64,000 nt of DNA, from assembly GCA_003169975.1 (NCBI GenBank), contig PNAA01000041.1, positions 124,657 to 188,656 of the forward strand, in the 5' to 3' direction. Numbering within the stretch: position 1 is the stretch's first letter; each line of letters starts with the position of its first letter. Of the stretch, positions 56,129 to 64,000 are shown one piece after another. A program made the position numbers and the translations under genes. The stretch comes from Spartobacteria bacterium (GTDB taxonomy: Bacteria; Verrucomicrobiota; Verrucomicrobiia; Chthoniobacterales; UBA10450). The notes under the pieces are model-generated. The model was given only the letters and a program-made list of their open reading frames with translations. It did no database searches and was not told the DNA's origin.

Positions 56129-57370
56129 CTAACGAGACGTCATCCACTCCATCGCCTTCGACGCGAGCCGATCAAAAGCCCGCACCGCCAGCGCGAGATG
56201 TTCCTCTTTCGTGTCCTCGATCTTGTTGTGGCTGATCCCGTGCAGGCTTTGCACGAACATCATGACCGTCGGCACGCCGGCGCGCGCCACTTCGGCTGCA
56301 TCGTGCAAAGGGCCGGAGGGCAGACGATGCGATCTGCCGCAGACCTCGCGAATCGCTTCGTCGCAACAATCGATCAACTTCTCATCGAACGGCCGCGGCT
56401 CGATCTGCCAGAGCCGCTCCCAGCCAACGGAGACGCTCCCTTCCTGCGCGAATCGTGCGCTTGCCTCGCGCGCTTCCTGCAGCATCTGCGCCAGCGCCCG
56501 ACCATCGAGATGACGCTGATCGAGCGTAATCCGGCATTCCTCGACCACGCTGGTCACGATTCCCGGTTTCGTTAGGCAAGATCCAATTGTGCAGACGCCA
56601 CCGTGACGCTCCGCGATTCGGTAAATCTCCGGGCTCATCCTGGCCGCGGCGAGCAAGGCATCTTTGCGCCTGTTCATCGGGGTACTGCCGGAGTGTGCGG
56701 CCTGCCCGTGAAATGTGATCGCGTGCCGCTCGACACCGAAAGTTCCGAGGACCGCACCTAACGGCAGATCGAGATCGAGCAGCACCGGTCCCTGCTCGAT
56801 GTGCAGCTCGATGTAAGCCTTCGCGCTGGCGAGTTCGCGACCGGAATCCTTTACTTTTTCAAAATCGATCCCCTGTTCCCGGAGCGCAGCCGGCAGCGAA
56901 ATGCCATCCCTGTCCTGCAAGCCACGCGCTTCACCCATGTCGAGATTCCCCGAGCAGGCCGAAGAACCGAAAAGGCTCTTCCCGAAACGCGCACCCTCCT
57001 CATCGGCCCAATCCACCAGCCGCACTGTGACCGGCGGCCGGCCGTCGTTCTCGGCATGGATGCGCCGCAAGATTTCGAGCCCGGCGAGAGTGTTGAGACA
57101 ACCGTCGAGCCAGCCGCCATTGGGCACGGAATCGCTATGGCCGCCGATGAGAAGCGCGTCGTCCGACTCGCCACGCAGCGTCATCCAGAGATTGCCCGCC
57201 TCGTCGCGCTCGGTCTCCGCCCCGACTGCTCGCGCTTTCTCTTCCAGCCAACTGCTCGCCTTGGCCCAATGGGCGGTAAAGGCGACGCGCTGCGCCCCAT
57301 TTTCATCGCCGGTCAGGCGTCGCAGCTCCTTCAGCTCCCCAATCGTGCGTTCTGGATTCAGCTCGCCCAT
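56129..57370 (-). CDS. M20 family amidohydrolase (allantoate deiminase/N-carbamoyl-L-amino acid hydrolase type)
   Basis: The 413-residue zinc enzyme follows the hydantoinase/carbamoylase branch. Metal ligands are visible in LLIGGHSDSVPNGG (His), GWLDGCLNTLAG (Asp), WADEEGARFG (Glu), YIELHIEQGPVL (His) and SLHGISHNKIED (His). GQAAHSGSTPMNRRKDAL is the dimer-domain signature. It would cleave an N-carbamoyl or amide bond in ureide or pyrimidine degradation. The substrate is not determined by context, because no hydantoinase or allantoinase is adjacent. Confidence 0.88.
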   Translation of the reverse strand: MGELNPERTIGELKELRRLTGDENGAQRVAFTAHWAKASSWLEEKARAVGAETERDEAGNLWMTLRGESDDALLIGGHSDSVPNGGWLDGCLNTLAGLEILRRIHAENDGRPPVTVRLVDWADEEGARFGKSLFGSSACSGNLDMGEARGLQDRDGISLPAALREQGIDFEKVKDSGRELASAKAYIELHIEQGPVLLDLDLPLGAVLGTFGVERHAITFHGQAAHSGSTPMNRRKDALLAAARMSPEIYRIAERHGGVCTIGSCLTKPGIVTSVVEECRITLDQRHLDGRALAQMLQEAREASARFAQEGSVSVGWERLWQIEPRPFDEKLIDCCDEAIREVCGRSHRLPSGPLHDAAEVARAGVPTVMMFVQSLHGISHNKIEDTKEEHLALAVRAFDRLASKAMEWMTSR

Positions 57371-57548
57371 CGCCTAACCGTAGAAGGTGTCGGCAAGGTC
57401 ACAAGCCTGCATTCTCAGCGCGCGAACGGATCACATGTCGCCAACTCGTCGCGGCTCCCTTTGCTGCTAAGATCCGCTGTCGGCGGTTTCAGCGTTACGC
57501 CATCGCACGAAGGCTTGGCCCGGCGCGATCGACCCGTCTAAGTCGCGC

Positions 57549-59009
57549 TCAGTTAAACTGCATATTCTCGAGGTGAATCGGATCAGCGTAAAAGGCCGTC
57601 CCACAACCATTCGCCACGTACCGATAATAGAACGCGATATTGCCAGTTGCATCCAAAGCAACCAGATCGCTCGACAAACCGGACTGTGCCCGAGTGTAAT
57701 CGATCAAATAGTTATCCGTCGCATCTTCATAAACGCTGCTGCAGAAGTCGCTATAAATCGACGGGTCAATCAGGTAATGATAGACCTCGGTCGCAGTCTT
57801 GCCGACGATCGAATATTTGCGCGGCGCGCTGTAAGTGCGCGTCTCACCGGGTGGCATCTGGGTTAAACTGCCCGTGCCGTCATCCATGAGCAAAAGCTGG
57901 TCGGCCACGATGGAAACCGCATGCTGTCCGATCGGCGGCAGAGTGTCCGGCCCGAGTCTGAGCGCAAATGCTCGCAGAGAACGAAATTCGAACCAATGCT
58001 TGGTCGTATCACCGAGAATCCACTTAATCTTTCCGGTATCGTAATCGAGCGCGATAACAAAGTTTTCCCGGCTGGACACGATTAAGGAGTTATCTGAGGG
58101 TCGATAGGTCGTGGCGTTGTTGTGAAACCAGTCGAGCGGCCCCGGAAAGACGAACAGAGAGGGATCATCCCCGCCCGCGATCATCGCGGCGCTGACGATA
58201 TCCGCCAGGTTCCAGCTCCTGAGGACGTTTCCGGCCGCGTCCACCTCCATATCGACAGATTCTGCCCAGGCAGCCGTATCGACTTCCATCACGATGCCGT
58301 CCCGGCCGTAGTCGAAATTGTGATGGATGTTGGTCACTCCCAAACCGGCGTAGTCCGCGAGGATTTGACTCCTGCCGTCGAACTCCAGGCGCAACAGGCC
58401 GGTGACCGTACCGCAATAAATACCGTTGTCGAACAAGACGGCTTGCTGGCCACCTTGGGAGGCTGATCCGACCCACCGGACCTCGGAATCGGAATCAATA
58501 ATGACCGGGGTATCGTTCGTGACAGAACCCTTCAATAGAGCAAAGTCGTAGCTGAGCGTTGTGCTCTGCGACCTGGCTTGGATGATCGTCGGGCTGGTAT
58601 AGGTCCCGCCATCATACGCCGCCGTTGTAATTTTGACTTTATTCAGCTGGGTGGCCCCAGTGGTGAAATTGCTGAGCACCGTCACAGTGTTTTGGCGATT
58701 CTGGTAAAGGCCAAAGACTGGCAAGGTAAGTTTGCTGCCCAGCCCCGGTTGAAAATAGCCCGCTGCTTGCAGATAGGCGCTGGTGTAGGTCGCGGAGACC
58801 GGCCGGGTGCGCGATCCCTGTTTCGGGCGAATGGTAAAGCTGATCGTGCTCAGGTTGGTCGGATCGTTGATCTTCAAGCTGACGAAACTAATGAAGGGCG
58901 TACGACCCGGAACAATCTTGTCGATTGTGACTAAAGGCCGAACGGCTTCGGAATCGCCACTGCAGACGAGCGAAAGGGTGGCGCTGATAATAATAATCCA
59001 TTTTTTCAT
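57549..59009 (-). CDS. Exported arylsulfotransferase (ASST)-like beta-propeller protein
   Basis: This 486-residue protein has a signal peptide (MKKWIIIISATLSLVCSGDS) and an AAGGAA ribosome binding site. The second half shows the ASST pattern, with IHHNFDYGRDGIVME, DWFHNNATTYRPSDNSLIVS and NFVIALDYDTGKIKWILGD. The His residues in FHNN and QHAVS sit where ASST enzymes carry theirs. Family enzymes move sulfate between phenols without PAPS in the periplasm. Codon use is visibly more AT-rich than in neighbouring genes, and it lacks the CGTTAGGC octamer, which hints at later acquisition. Confidence 0.75.
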   Translation of the reverse strand: MKKWIIIISATLSLVCSGDSEAVRPLVTIDKIVPGRTPFISFVSLKINDPTNLSTISFTIRPKQGSRTRPVSATYTSAYLQAAGYFQPGLGSKLTLPVFGLYQNRQNTVTVLSNFTTGATQLNKVKITTAAYDGGTYTSPTIIQARSQSTTLSYDFALLKGSVTNDTPVIIDSDSEVRWVGSASQGGQQAVLFDNGIYCGTVTGLLRLEFDGRSQILADYAGLGVTNIHHNFDYGRDGIVMEVDTAAWAESVDMEVDAAGNVLRSWNLADIVSAAMIAGGDDPSLFVFPGPLDWFHNNATTYRPSDNSLIVSSRENFVIALDYDTGKIKWILGDTTKHWFEFRSLRAFALRLGPDTLPPIGQHAVSIVADQLLLMDDGTGSLTQMPPGETRTYSAPRKYSIVGKTATEVYHYLIDPSIYSDFCSSVYEDATDNYLIDYTRAQSGLSSDLVALDATGNIAFYYRYVANGCGTAFYADPIHLENMQFN

Positions 59010-59179
59010 AGGTTTACACTTTCCTTGCGGCGCTTCACCAGACGACTTCTCTCGTCGCGGCTCGATTGCACCATTGATTTTTTTGCGGCCCGAGCGTGGG
59101 AAACTGGCTCGCTCGTGTCAAGCTTTTAATTGCTGGCCTCCCAAGTGCCCGTTAGGCTCCACCGTCGGTCGGGGATCTT

Positions 59180-59220
59180 TGCCCCGCGCGCAAGAAAACG
59201 AACTGGACTCGCCGCGGCGA
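59180..59220. repeat. Single hairpin of the ...GTCCCTCC type
   Basis: GGACTCGCC-GC-GGCGAGTCC is followed by CTCC, the same outer sequence as the element at 44162-44217. It lies between the GH63-like and the ASST-like genes. A CGTTAGGC copy at 59150 is one of the few that is intergenic. Confidence 0.55.
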
Positions 59221-59232
59221 GTCCCTCCGGGA

Positions 59233-61917
59233 TCACAGATCCGTGAATGGATCGAGCTTCACGATCGTTCCACGGCTCCCTTGTTGCTGAATCAGCTTCG
59301 CGACCAGACCCGTCCACCCGGTCTGATGATTCGCGCCCAAGCCCGCGCCGGTGTCGCCGTGAAAATATTCGTGGAAAAGATAGCGGTCCCGATCGGCCGC
59401 GCTGCCTAACGAGTCACCGGAAGCGCGGGTGAAAGGTCGTTCCCCCTTTTCGTTGGGCAGCCAGAGTTTGATCAGGCGGTTCGAAAGCTCGTTCGCGATC
59501 TGATCGAGGGTCACGAACTGGCCGGAGCCGGTCGGGCATTCGACTTGGAAATCGTCGCCGTAGTAGTGATGGAATTTCTGGAGCGACTCGATCAGGAGAT
59601 AGTTGATCGGGAACCAGACCGGGCCGCGCCAGTTCGAGTTGCCGCCGAAGATGCCGGTCTGCGATTCCGCCGGCTCATAGTTGACCACCTTGCGTTCGCC
59701 CCGCACTTCCAGAACATAGGGATTTTTCTCATGAAACTTGCTCACTGAGCGCACGCCGTAGTCACTCAGAAATTCGTTAGGATCGAGCATTCGGCGGAGG
59801 AGGCATTTCATACGGTGCCCGCGGGTCAGGGCAATCAGGCGGCGCTCGCCGCTCCCCGGCTCTGACCAACGCGAAATCAAACCCGCAAGGTCGGGACGGT
59901 TCGTCAGATACCACTGGAGGCGCTCGTTGAAACCGGGCATCGCTTCGAGCAACGCCGGTTCGAGCACCTCGACCGCGAGCAACGGCATGAGCCCGACTAA
60001 CGACCGAACGCGCAGGGGCAGAAAGCGGTTGCCCGGCGTGTGCAGGACGTCATAGAAAAATTCGTCCGTCTCATCCCAGAGCCCGATTCCCTGCCCGCCG
60101 ACGTTGTTCATTGCCGCGGCAATCGCGAGAAAATGCTCGAAGAACTTGGTCGCGATGTTTTCGTAAACCGGGTTCGCGCGCGCCAGCTCGAGCGCGGTCC
60201 GCATCATCGTGAGGCAAAACATGCCCATCCAGCTCGTGCCGTCGCTCTGCTCGAGCCGGCTGCCATCGGGAAAGGAGGCGCTCCGGTCGAAGACGCCAAT
60301 GTTGTCGAGCCCAAGGAAACCGCCTTCGAAAATATTGCGACCGCCGGAGTCCTTCCGGTTCACCCACCAGGTGAAATTGATGAGCAGCTTGTGAAAGATG
60401 GTCTCGAGAAAGGCGCGGTCGCCTTTTCCGGTAGCGTGCTGCTCAATCTTGTAGATACGCCAGGCGGCCCAGCCGATGACGGGCGGATTGACGTCGCCGA
60501 AATTCCATTCGTAGGCCGGGATCTGGCCGTTGGGATGCTGGTACCATTCGCGCAGGATGATATCGAGCTGCGCCTTGGCAAAATGCGGATCGACGAGGGC
60601 GAGCGGGATGCAATGAAAGGCCAGGTCCCAGGCCGCGTACCAGGGATATTCCCAGGTGTCGGGCATCGACATCACCCGCTCGTTGTAGAGGTGGCGCCAT
60701 TCCGCGTTGCGTCCGGTCTTACGCTCGTTAGGCGGAGCCGGCTGGGCGGGATCGCCCTCCAGCCATTGCTCGACCACGTAGTAATAGAATTGCTTCGTCC
60801 AAAGCATCCCGGCAAGCGCCTGGCGCTGGATGGCATAGTGTTCGGGACTCAGGCGGCTCGGGGCCAGCGCGCGGTAGAACTCGTCCGCTTCCTCCTGGCG
60901 CTGGGCGAAGAGGCGGTCGAAGTCGCCGAAGGTTCGAATCGCCGGTTCGTTGATCCGCTGCAGACGCAACCGCACCGGTCGCGATTCGGACGGCACGAGC
61001 GAGAGCCGATACTGCGCTGCGGCCTTCGTCCCCATCCGCTGCGGATTCACCGCCGAGCCGTTCCCCCTCACGACCGCCTCGTGGAAGGCGTCCTTCACGT
61101 ACGGCGATCGGTTCGGCAACCCGTAGAGCAACTGCGCGTTGGTTTCGTTTTCCGTGAAGAAAAGCGGGCCCGCCCCTTCGCAAACCAAACGGTATTCGCC
61201 GAGCGCGTCGTGGCTCGCTTCGATCACCGGCAGCGCCTCGGAATGATCGCTCCCGACGCGCAGATTTGGCCGCAGCGCATCCGCGCTCCAGCTCCAGGTA
61301 TTGCGAAACCAGAGCGTCGGCAGGAGGTGGAGGTTGGCCGCTTCCGGCCCGCGGTTGGTGACCGTGGCCCGAATCAGAATGTCGTCCTCCGCCGCCTTGG
61401 CGTACTCGATCGTGATATCGAAATAGCGATCCTCACGGAGCACACCGGTATCCCAGAGCTCGAACTCTGGCTCCATCTTGGAACGTTCGGCGTTGCGCCC
61501 GACCAATTCCTCGTAGGGAAACGCCGCCTGCGGGTAACGATAAGTCATCCGCATGTAGGCATGACTCGGCGTGTTATCCTCGAAAAAGAAAATCTCCTTT
61601 ACGTCCTCGCCGTGGTTCCCCTGCGGACCAGTAAGGCCAAAGAGGCGCTCTTTCAGAATCGGATCGCGGCCATTCCAGAAGGCGAAAGCGAAGCAGAGCC
61701 GCTGCTTGAAATCGCAGATGCCGCCGATCCCATCCTCGCCCCAGCGATAGGCGCGGGAGCGAGCATGCTCGTGCGGGAAGTAATTCCAGGCATCGCCGTT
61801 GGCACTGTAATCCTCGCGCACCGTACCCCATTGCCGCTCGCTCAGGTACGGACCCCAGAGGTGCCAGCGCTGTTCGCGATGGTCATTCTGCGCAAGGCGT
61901 TCTTGTTCGGCGTTCAT
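59233..61917 (-). CDS. Glycoside hydrolase family 63-like glucosidase
   Basis: The 894-residue protein starts [20 protein letters not shown] and has [21 protein letters not shown] with [12 protein letters not shown], the opening of a large group of GH63-like glucosidases. The catalytic alpha/alpha barrel includes [20 protein letters not shown], near residue 430, and [15 protein letters not shown] with acidic candidates. [16 protein letters not shown] is a further landmark. There is no signal peptide. Its substrate is likely an alpha-glucoside or glucosyl/mannosyl-glycerate. It begins 24 bases after the S9 peptidase gene on the same strand. Confidence 0.88.
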   Translation of the reverse strand: MNAEQERLAQNDHREQRWHLWGPYLSERQWGTVREDYSANGDAWNYFPHEHARSRAYRWGEDGIGGICDFKQRLCFAFAFWNGRDPILKERLFGLTGPQGNHGEDVKEIFFFEDNTPSHAYMRMTYRYPQAAFPYEELVGRNAERSKMEPEFELWDTGVLREDRYFDITIEYAKAAEDDILIRATVTNRGPEAANLHLLPTLWFRNTWSWSADALRPNLRVGSDHSEALPVIEASHDALGEYRLVCEGAGPLFFTENETNAQLLYGLPNRSPYVKDAFHEAVVRGNGSAVNPQRMGTKAAAQYRLSLVPSESRPVRLRLQRINEPAIRTFGDFDRLFAQRQEEADEFYRALAPSRLSPEHYAIQRQALAGMLWTKQFYYYVVEQWLEGDPAQPAPPNERKTGRNAEWRHLYNERVMSMPDTWEYPWYAAWDLAFHCIPLALVDPHFAKAQLDIILREWYQHPNGQIPAYEWNFGDVNPPVIGWAAWRIYKIEQHATGKGDRAFLETIFHKLLINFTWWVNRKDSGGRNIFEGGFLGLDNIGVFDRSASFPDGSRLEQSDGTSWMGMFCLTMMRTALELARANPVYENIATKFFEHFLAIAAAMNNVGGQGIGLWDETDEFFYDVLHTPGNRFLPLRVRSLVGLMPLLAVEVLEPALLEAMPGFNERLQWYLTNRPDLAGLISRWSEPGSGERRLIALTRGHRMKCLLRRMLDPNEFLSDYGVRSVSKFHEKNPYVLEVRGERKVVNYEPAESQTGIFGGNSNWRGPVWFPINYLLIESLQKFHHYYGDDFQVECPTGSGQFVTLDQIANELSNRLIKLWLPNEKGERPFTRASGDSLGSAADRDRYLFHEYFHGDTGAGLGANHQTGWTGLVAKLIQQQGSRGTIVKLDPFTDL

Positions 61918-61941
61918 TGTGGCAACGGCCTCATCGCACGG

Positions 61942-63951
61942 TCACTTGCGAAGATATTTCGCGTACCACCCAAGGTAGCGCTGGTAACGGTCAAGGATGT
62001 AGCTTGGCTTCTTGAGCCCGTGGAATTGCCCCGGGTAAATGACCAGCTCGGTCGGTACGCCTAACGTTCGCAACGCCTGATACATTTGTTCGCTGTTGAG
62101 GAGGGGGACATTGAAGTCGCTTTCGCCACAAAGGAACAGCGTCGGCGTCTTGATTTTGTCGGCGTGGAGAAAGGGATAGGAAATTTTTTCCCACACATCC
62201 GCGTGCGCCCACGGTGAACCAAGCTCGTATTCGTAATCGCGAATGTATTCGTCGGTGCCGTAGCCGGCCAAAATGTTCGAGATCGACGCGCCGCTGACGG
62301 CCGCCTTGAAACGGGTCGTGCTGGCGATGAGATAATTGGTCGACATCCCCCCGTAGCTCCATCCGCCGACCACCAGCCGGTCCGGATCGGCGAGCCAGCG
62401 CCTCACCGCATCGTCCACCGCCGCGAGATCGTCCTGCACGTCGACTCCGCCCCATGCGGCATAGATTCCCATCCCGTAATCGGTCCCGCGTCCGGTCGAG
62501 CCGCGCGGATTGGGCAGGACGACGGCGTAACCATTAGCGGCAAAAAGCTGCTTCTCGAAATCGAACTCGTTCGCGTATTGCGATTGCGGGCCGCCGTGCG
62601 GCCGAAGCAGCGTCGGTAACCTGCGTCCGGCGCTTTCGTTAGGCGGATGAACGATGAAACCGTGCACCTCGGTGCCATCCTGGCTTTTGAATTTGGTTTC
62701 TTCGACCCTGCCCAGCTGGATTTGCGCGATGAAGGCGTCGTTCTGTTTCGTTAGGTCACGCAGGTCGTCCTTCTCCGCCGCGAATATTTCGTAAGGCCGG
62801 TCGGGCGTGCTCGCGCGCACGATAACCTTGCCGTCGCGGCTCACATCGTAGGCCGTGATTTTCCGACGACCGCCGACGATCGTCCCCGGCGCGCCGCCGG
62901 CCGTTGGGACGCGCACGAGAACTTCCGCGCCATCATCTTCCAGCACGGCAAGGATCGATTTCCCGTCGGGCGACCAACGCGGCTGGACGAAGTTGCGATC
63001 GAGATCGGGCGTCAAAATTTTCGCAGCGCCACCGGCGGCGGGAATGATGGCGAGCGAATGGGTCGCGTATTCTATCTTCTTCGGGTCCCCGCCGTGGATA
63101 TAGGCGATCGTGTTACCATCCGGGCTCCAGGCGGGCGCACTTTCCCAGTCGGGATGCGCGTCTGCTTCCGGAGTTGTCGTGAGCTGGCGCTCTTTCGCGC
63201 CGGCCTTCGCTTCAATCAGGTAGATGTCCCAATTTTCCGTCCGGTCCGGCTCCGCCCCGCGTTTCGTGACGAAAGCGATTTCCTTTCCGTCAGGCGACCA
63301 TGCCGGCAGGACGTCATCGTGCGCGCCACTCGTCAGGTTCTCGAGCTTACGGCTCGCGAGATCGAGCAGCTTGAGGTGCGACCATCGATTCGTCAGGTAA
63401 CCATCGATGTCCTTCTTGAACTGATACCGGTCGATCACGATCGGCGGTACGGTTTTCTTTTCCTTCTCCTTCGCCTCGGGTTCGCGTGGGTCGGGATCAT
63501 GCGCGACGAGGACAAGGCGTTTGGAATCGGGCGACCAGGCGAAGTCATCGATGCTTCCCTTTTCCTTCGTCAAGTGTTCCGCTTCGCCGCCGGCGCTGGA
63601 AAGGATCCAGAGCTGATCGTTGTCGTTCTCATCCGTGCGGCTGGAGAGGAAGGCGAGCCATTTACCGTCCGGGCTCCAGCGGGGATGCGTCTGCTCGGTT
63701 TCGCCAAACGTGAGGGCGCGATTTTCCGAGCCGTCCCATTTCGCGAGCCAGAGGTTGCGCGGCTGTTTGTCCTTTGCCAGGTCAACCGTCCCGACCACGT
63801 AGGCCACGCTCTGGCCATCGGGCGAAAGATTGGGCTCATCGACATCGCGGATGGAGGCGAAATCCTCGGGCTTAAGCGGACGCTTTGGCCCCGCCGCGAA
63901 AATGGAAGGCAGACAAAGCGCAAGTGCGAGCAAGACAAAGCGACGGCGCAT
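61942..63951 (-). CDS. S9 family prolyl oligopeptidase (dipeptidyl/acylaminoacyl peptidase)
   Basis: The 669-residue protein has a signal peptide (MRRRFVLLALALCLPSIFAA). A seven-bladed propeller follows with repeated WSPDGK segments (for example RWSPDGKWLAFLSS and AWSPDGKEIAFVTKRG). An alpha/beta-hydrolase domain starts at about residue 430. The nucleophile is Ser near residue 532 in GGWSYGGMSTN, and the catalytic His is in PGQFHGLKKPSYI. It should trim peptides in the periplasm. It is the first of a probable two-gene unit with the GH63-like glucosidase. Confidence 0.94.
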   Translation of the reverse strand: MRRRFVLLALALCLPSIFAAGPKRPLKPEDFASIRDVDEPNLSPDGQSVAYVVGTVDLAKDKQPRNLWLAKWDGSENRALTFGETEQTHPRWSPDGKWLAFLSSRTDENDNDQLWILSSAGGEAEHLTKEKGSIDDFAWSPDSKRLVLVAHDPDPREPEAKEKEKKTVPPIVIDRYQFKKDIDGYLTNRWSHLKLLDLASRKLENLTSGAHDDVLPAWSPDGKEIAFVTKRGAEPDRTENWDIYLIEAKAGAKERQLTTTPEADAHPDWESAPAWSPDGNTIAYIHGGDPKKIEYATHSLAIIPAAGGAAKILTPDLDRNFVQPRWSPDGKSILAVLEDDGAEVLVRVPTAGGAPGTIVGGRRKITAYDVSRDGKVIVRASTPDRPYEIFAAEKDDLRDLTKQNDAFIAQIQLGRVEETKFKSQDGTEVHGFIVHPPNESAGRRLPTLLRPHGGPQSQYANEFDFEKQLFAANGYAVVLPNPRGSTGRGTDYGMGIYAAWGGVDVQDDLAAVDDAVRRWLADPDRLVVGGWSYGGMSTNYLIASTTRFKAAVSGASISNILAGYGTDEYIRDYEYELGSPWAHADVWEKISYPFLHADKIKTPTLFLCGESDFNVPLLNSEQMYQALRTLGVPTELVIYPGQFHGLKKPSYILDRYQRYLGWYAKYLRK

Positions 63952-63964
63952 GAGAGATCGAGCC

Positions 63965-64000
63965 CTACATGATCGCCACCCCGAGCGCGAGCAAAACCGA
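63965..64000 (-). CDS. Possible C-terminal end of a membrane protein gene
   Basis: On the minus strand the last 36 bases read SVLLALGVAIM followed by a stop. The hydrophobic pattern and the position, 14 bases upstream of the S9 peptidase start, fit the end of a membrane protein gene entering from outside the window. The visible part is too short to identify. Confidence 0.3.
   Translation of the reverse strand, partial: SVLLALGVAIM

Overview
The window is chromosomal DNA of roughly 61 percent GC (estimated by eye) from a bacterium of the phylum Verrucomicrobiota, probably a soil or freshwater member of the Chthoniobacterales (Spartobacteria). Support for this comes from a protein of the Minf_1886/TIGR04138 type (11869-12306), which is known mainly from Planctomycetes and Verrucomicrobia. 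Further support comes from the C-terminal repeat modules in 6831-8702 and 38762-40719, a DUF1844 protein, and the mixture of glycoside hydrolases with an otherwise ordinary Gram-negative core. No phage, plasmid, transposase, CRISPR array or rRNA was seen, and there is one tRNA.

Layout. 1-6.7 kb: the end of a YqgE-like gene, alanine dehydrogenase, a small lipoprotein, a GH15 glucoamylase/trehalase, a decayed small heat shock gene, two acetyltransferases and a topoisomerase IB. 6.8-16.3 kb: an exported alpha/beta hydrolase with a Pro-Thr minisatellite linker, DUF1844, a double-domain M16 peptidase, the Minf_1886 protein, a TPR protein, two exported unknowns and a zinc-ribbon gene pair. 16.4-25.9 kb: a plus-strand housekeeping run of L,D-transpeptidase, DAHP synthase, mfd, a SurA-like isomerase, pdxA, a DUF2238 membrane protein, an ABC-2 permease and a polyprenyl synthase. 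26-38.4 kb: tsaD, a C-terminal processing protease, a DUF885 peptidase, rmuC, a BtuB-like receptor behind a cobalamin riboswitch, hldD, a deoxyhypusine-synthase-like gene, OsmC, a GH26-like hydrolase and DoxX. 38.5-42.4 kb: tRNA-Gly(GCC), a frameshifted pectinesterase pseudogene, a membrane protein, and an ECF sigma factor with its membrane partner. 42.4-49.3 kb: the conserved operon nusA-infB-rbfA-nrnA-truB-ribF on the minus strand. 49.6-56.1 kb: an ArnT-like glycosyltransferase and a MarR/SlyA-regulated RND efflux operon. 56.1-64 kb: an M20 amidohydrolase, an arylsulfotransferase-like exported protein, a GH63-like glucosidase and an S9 peptidase.

Three layers of structure are not explained by the genes. 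First, the non-palindromic octamer CGTTAGGC (or its complement GCCTAACG) occurs 47 times by my manual count, against about 2.5 expected from composition, and it lies mostly inside genes, where it uses rare codons. Second, intergenic DNA carries several families of paired-hairpin elements with 2-6 nt loops, and a separate palindromic family with ends GTCATCCCGAGCG / CGGGATGAC. One copy of the latter is inserted in frame inside mfd, and a paired-hairpin element is read in frame at the 5' end of the btuB-like gene. Third, two regulatory sites can be read directly: a cobalamin riboswitch before the TonB-dependent receptor, and a perfect SlyA-type palindrome overlapping the start of the marR gene of the efflux operon.
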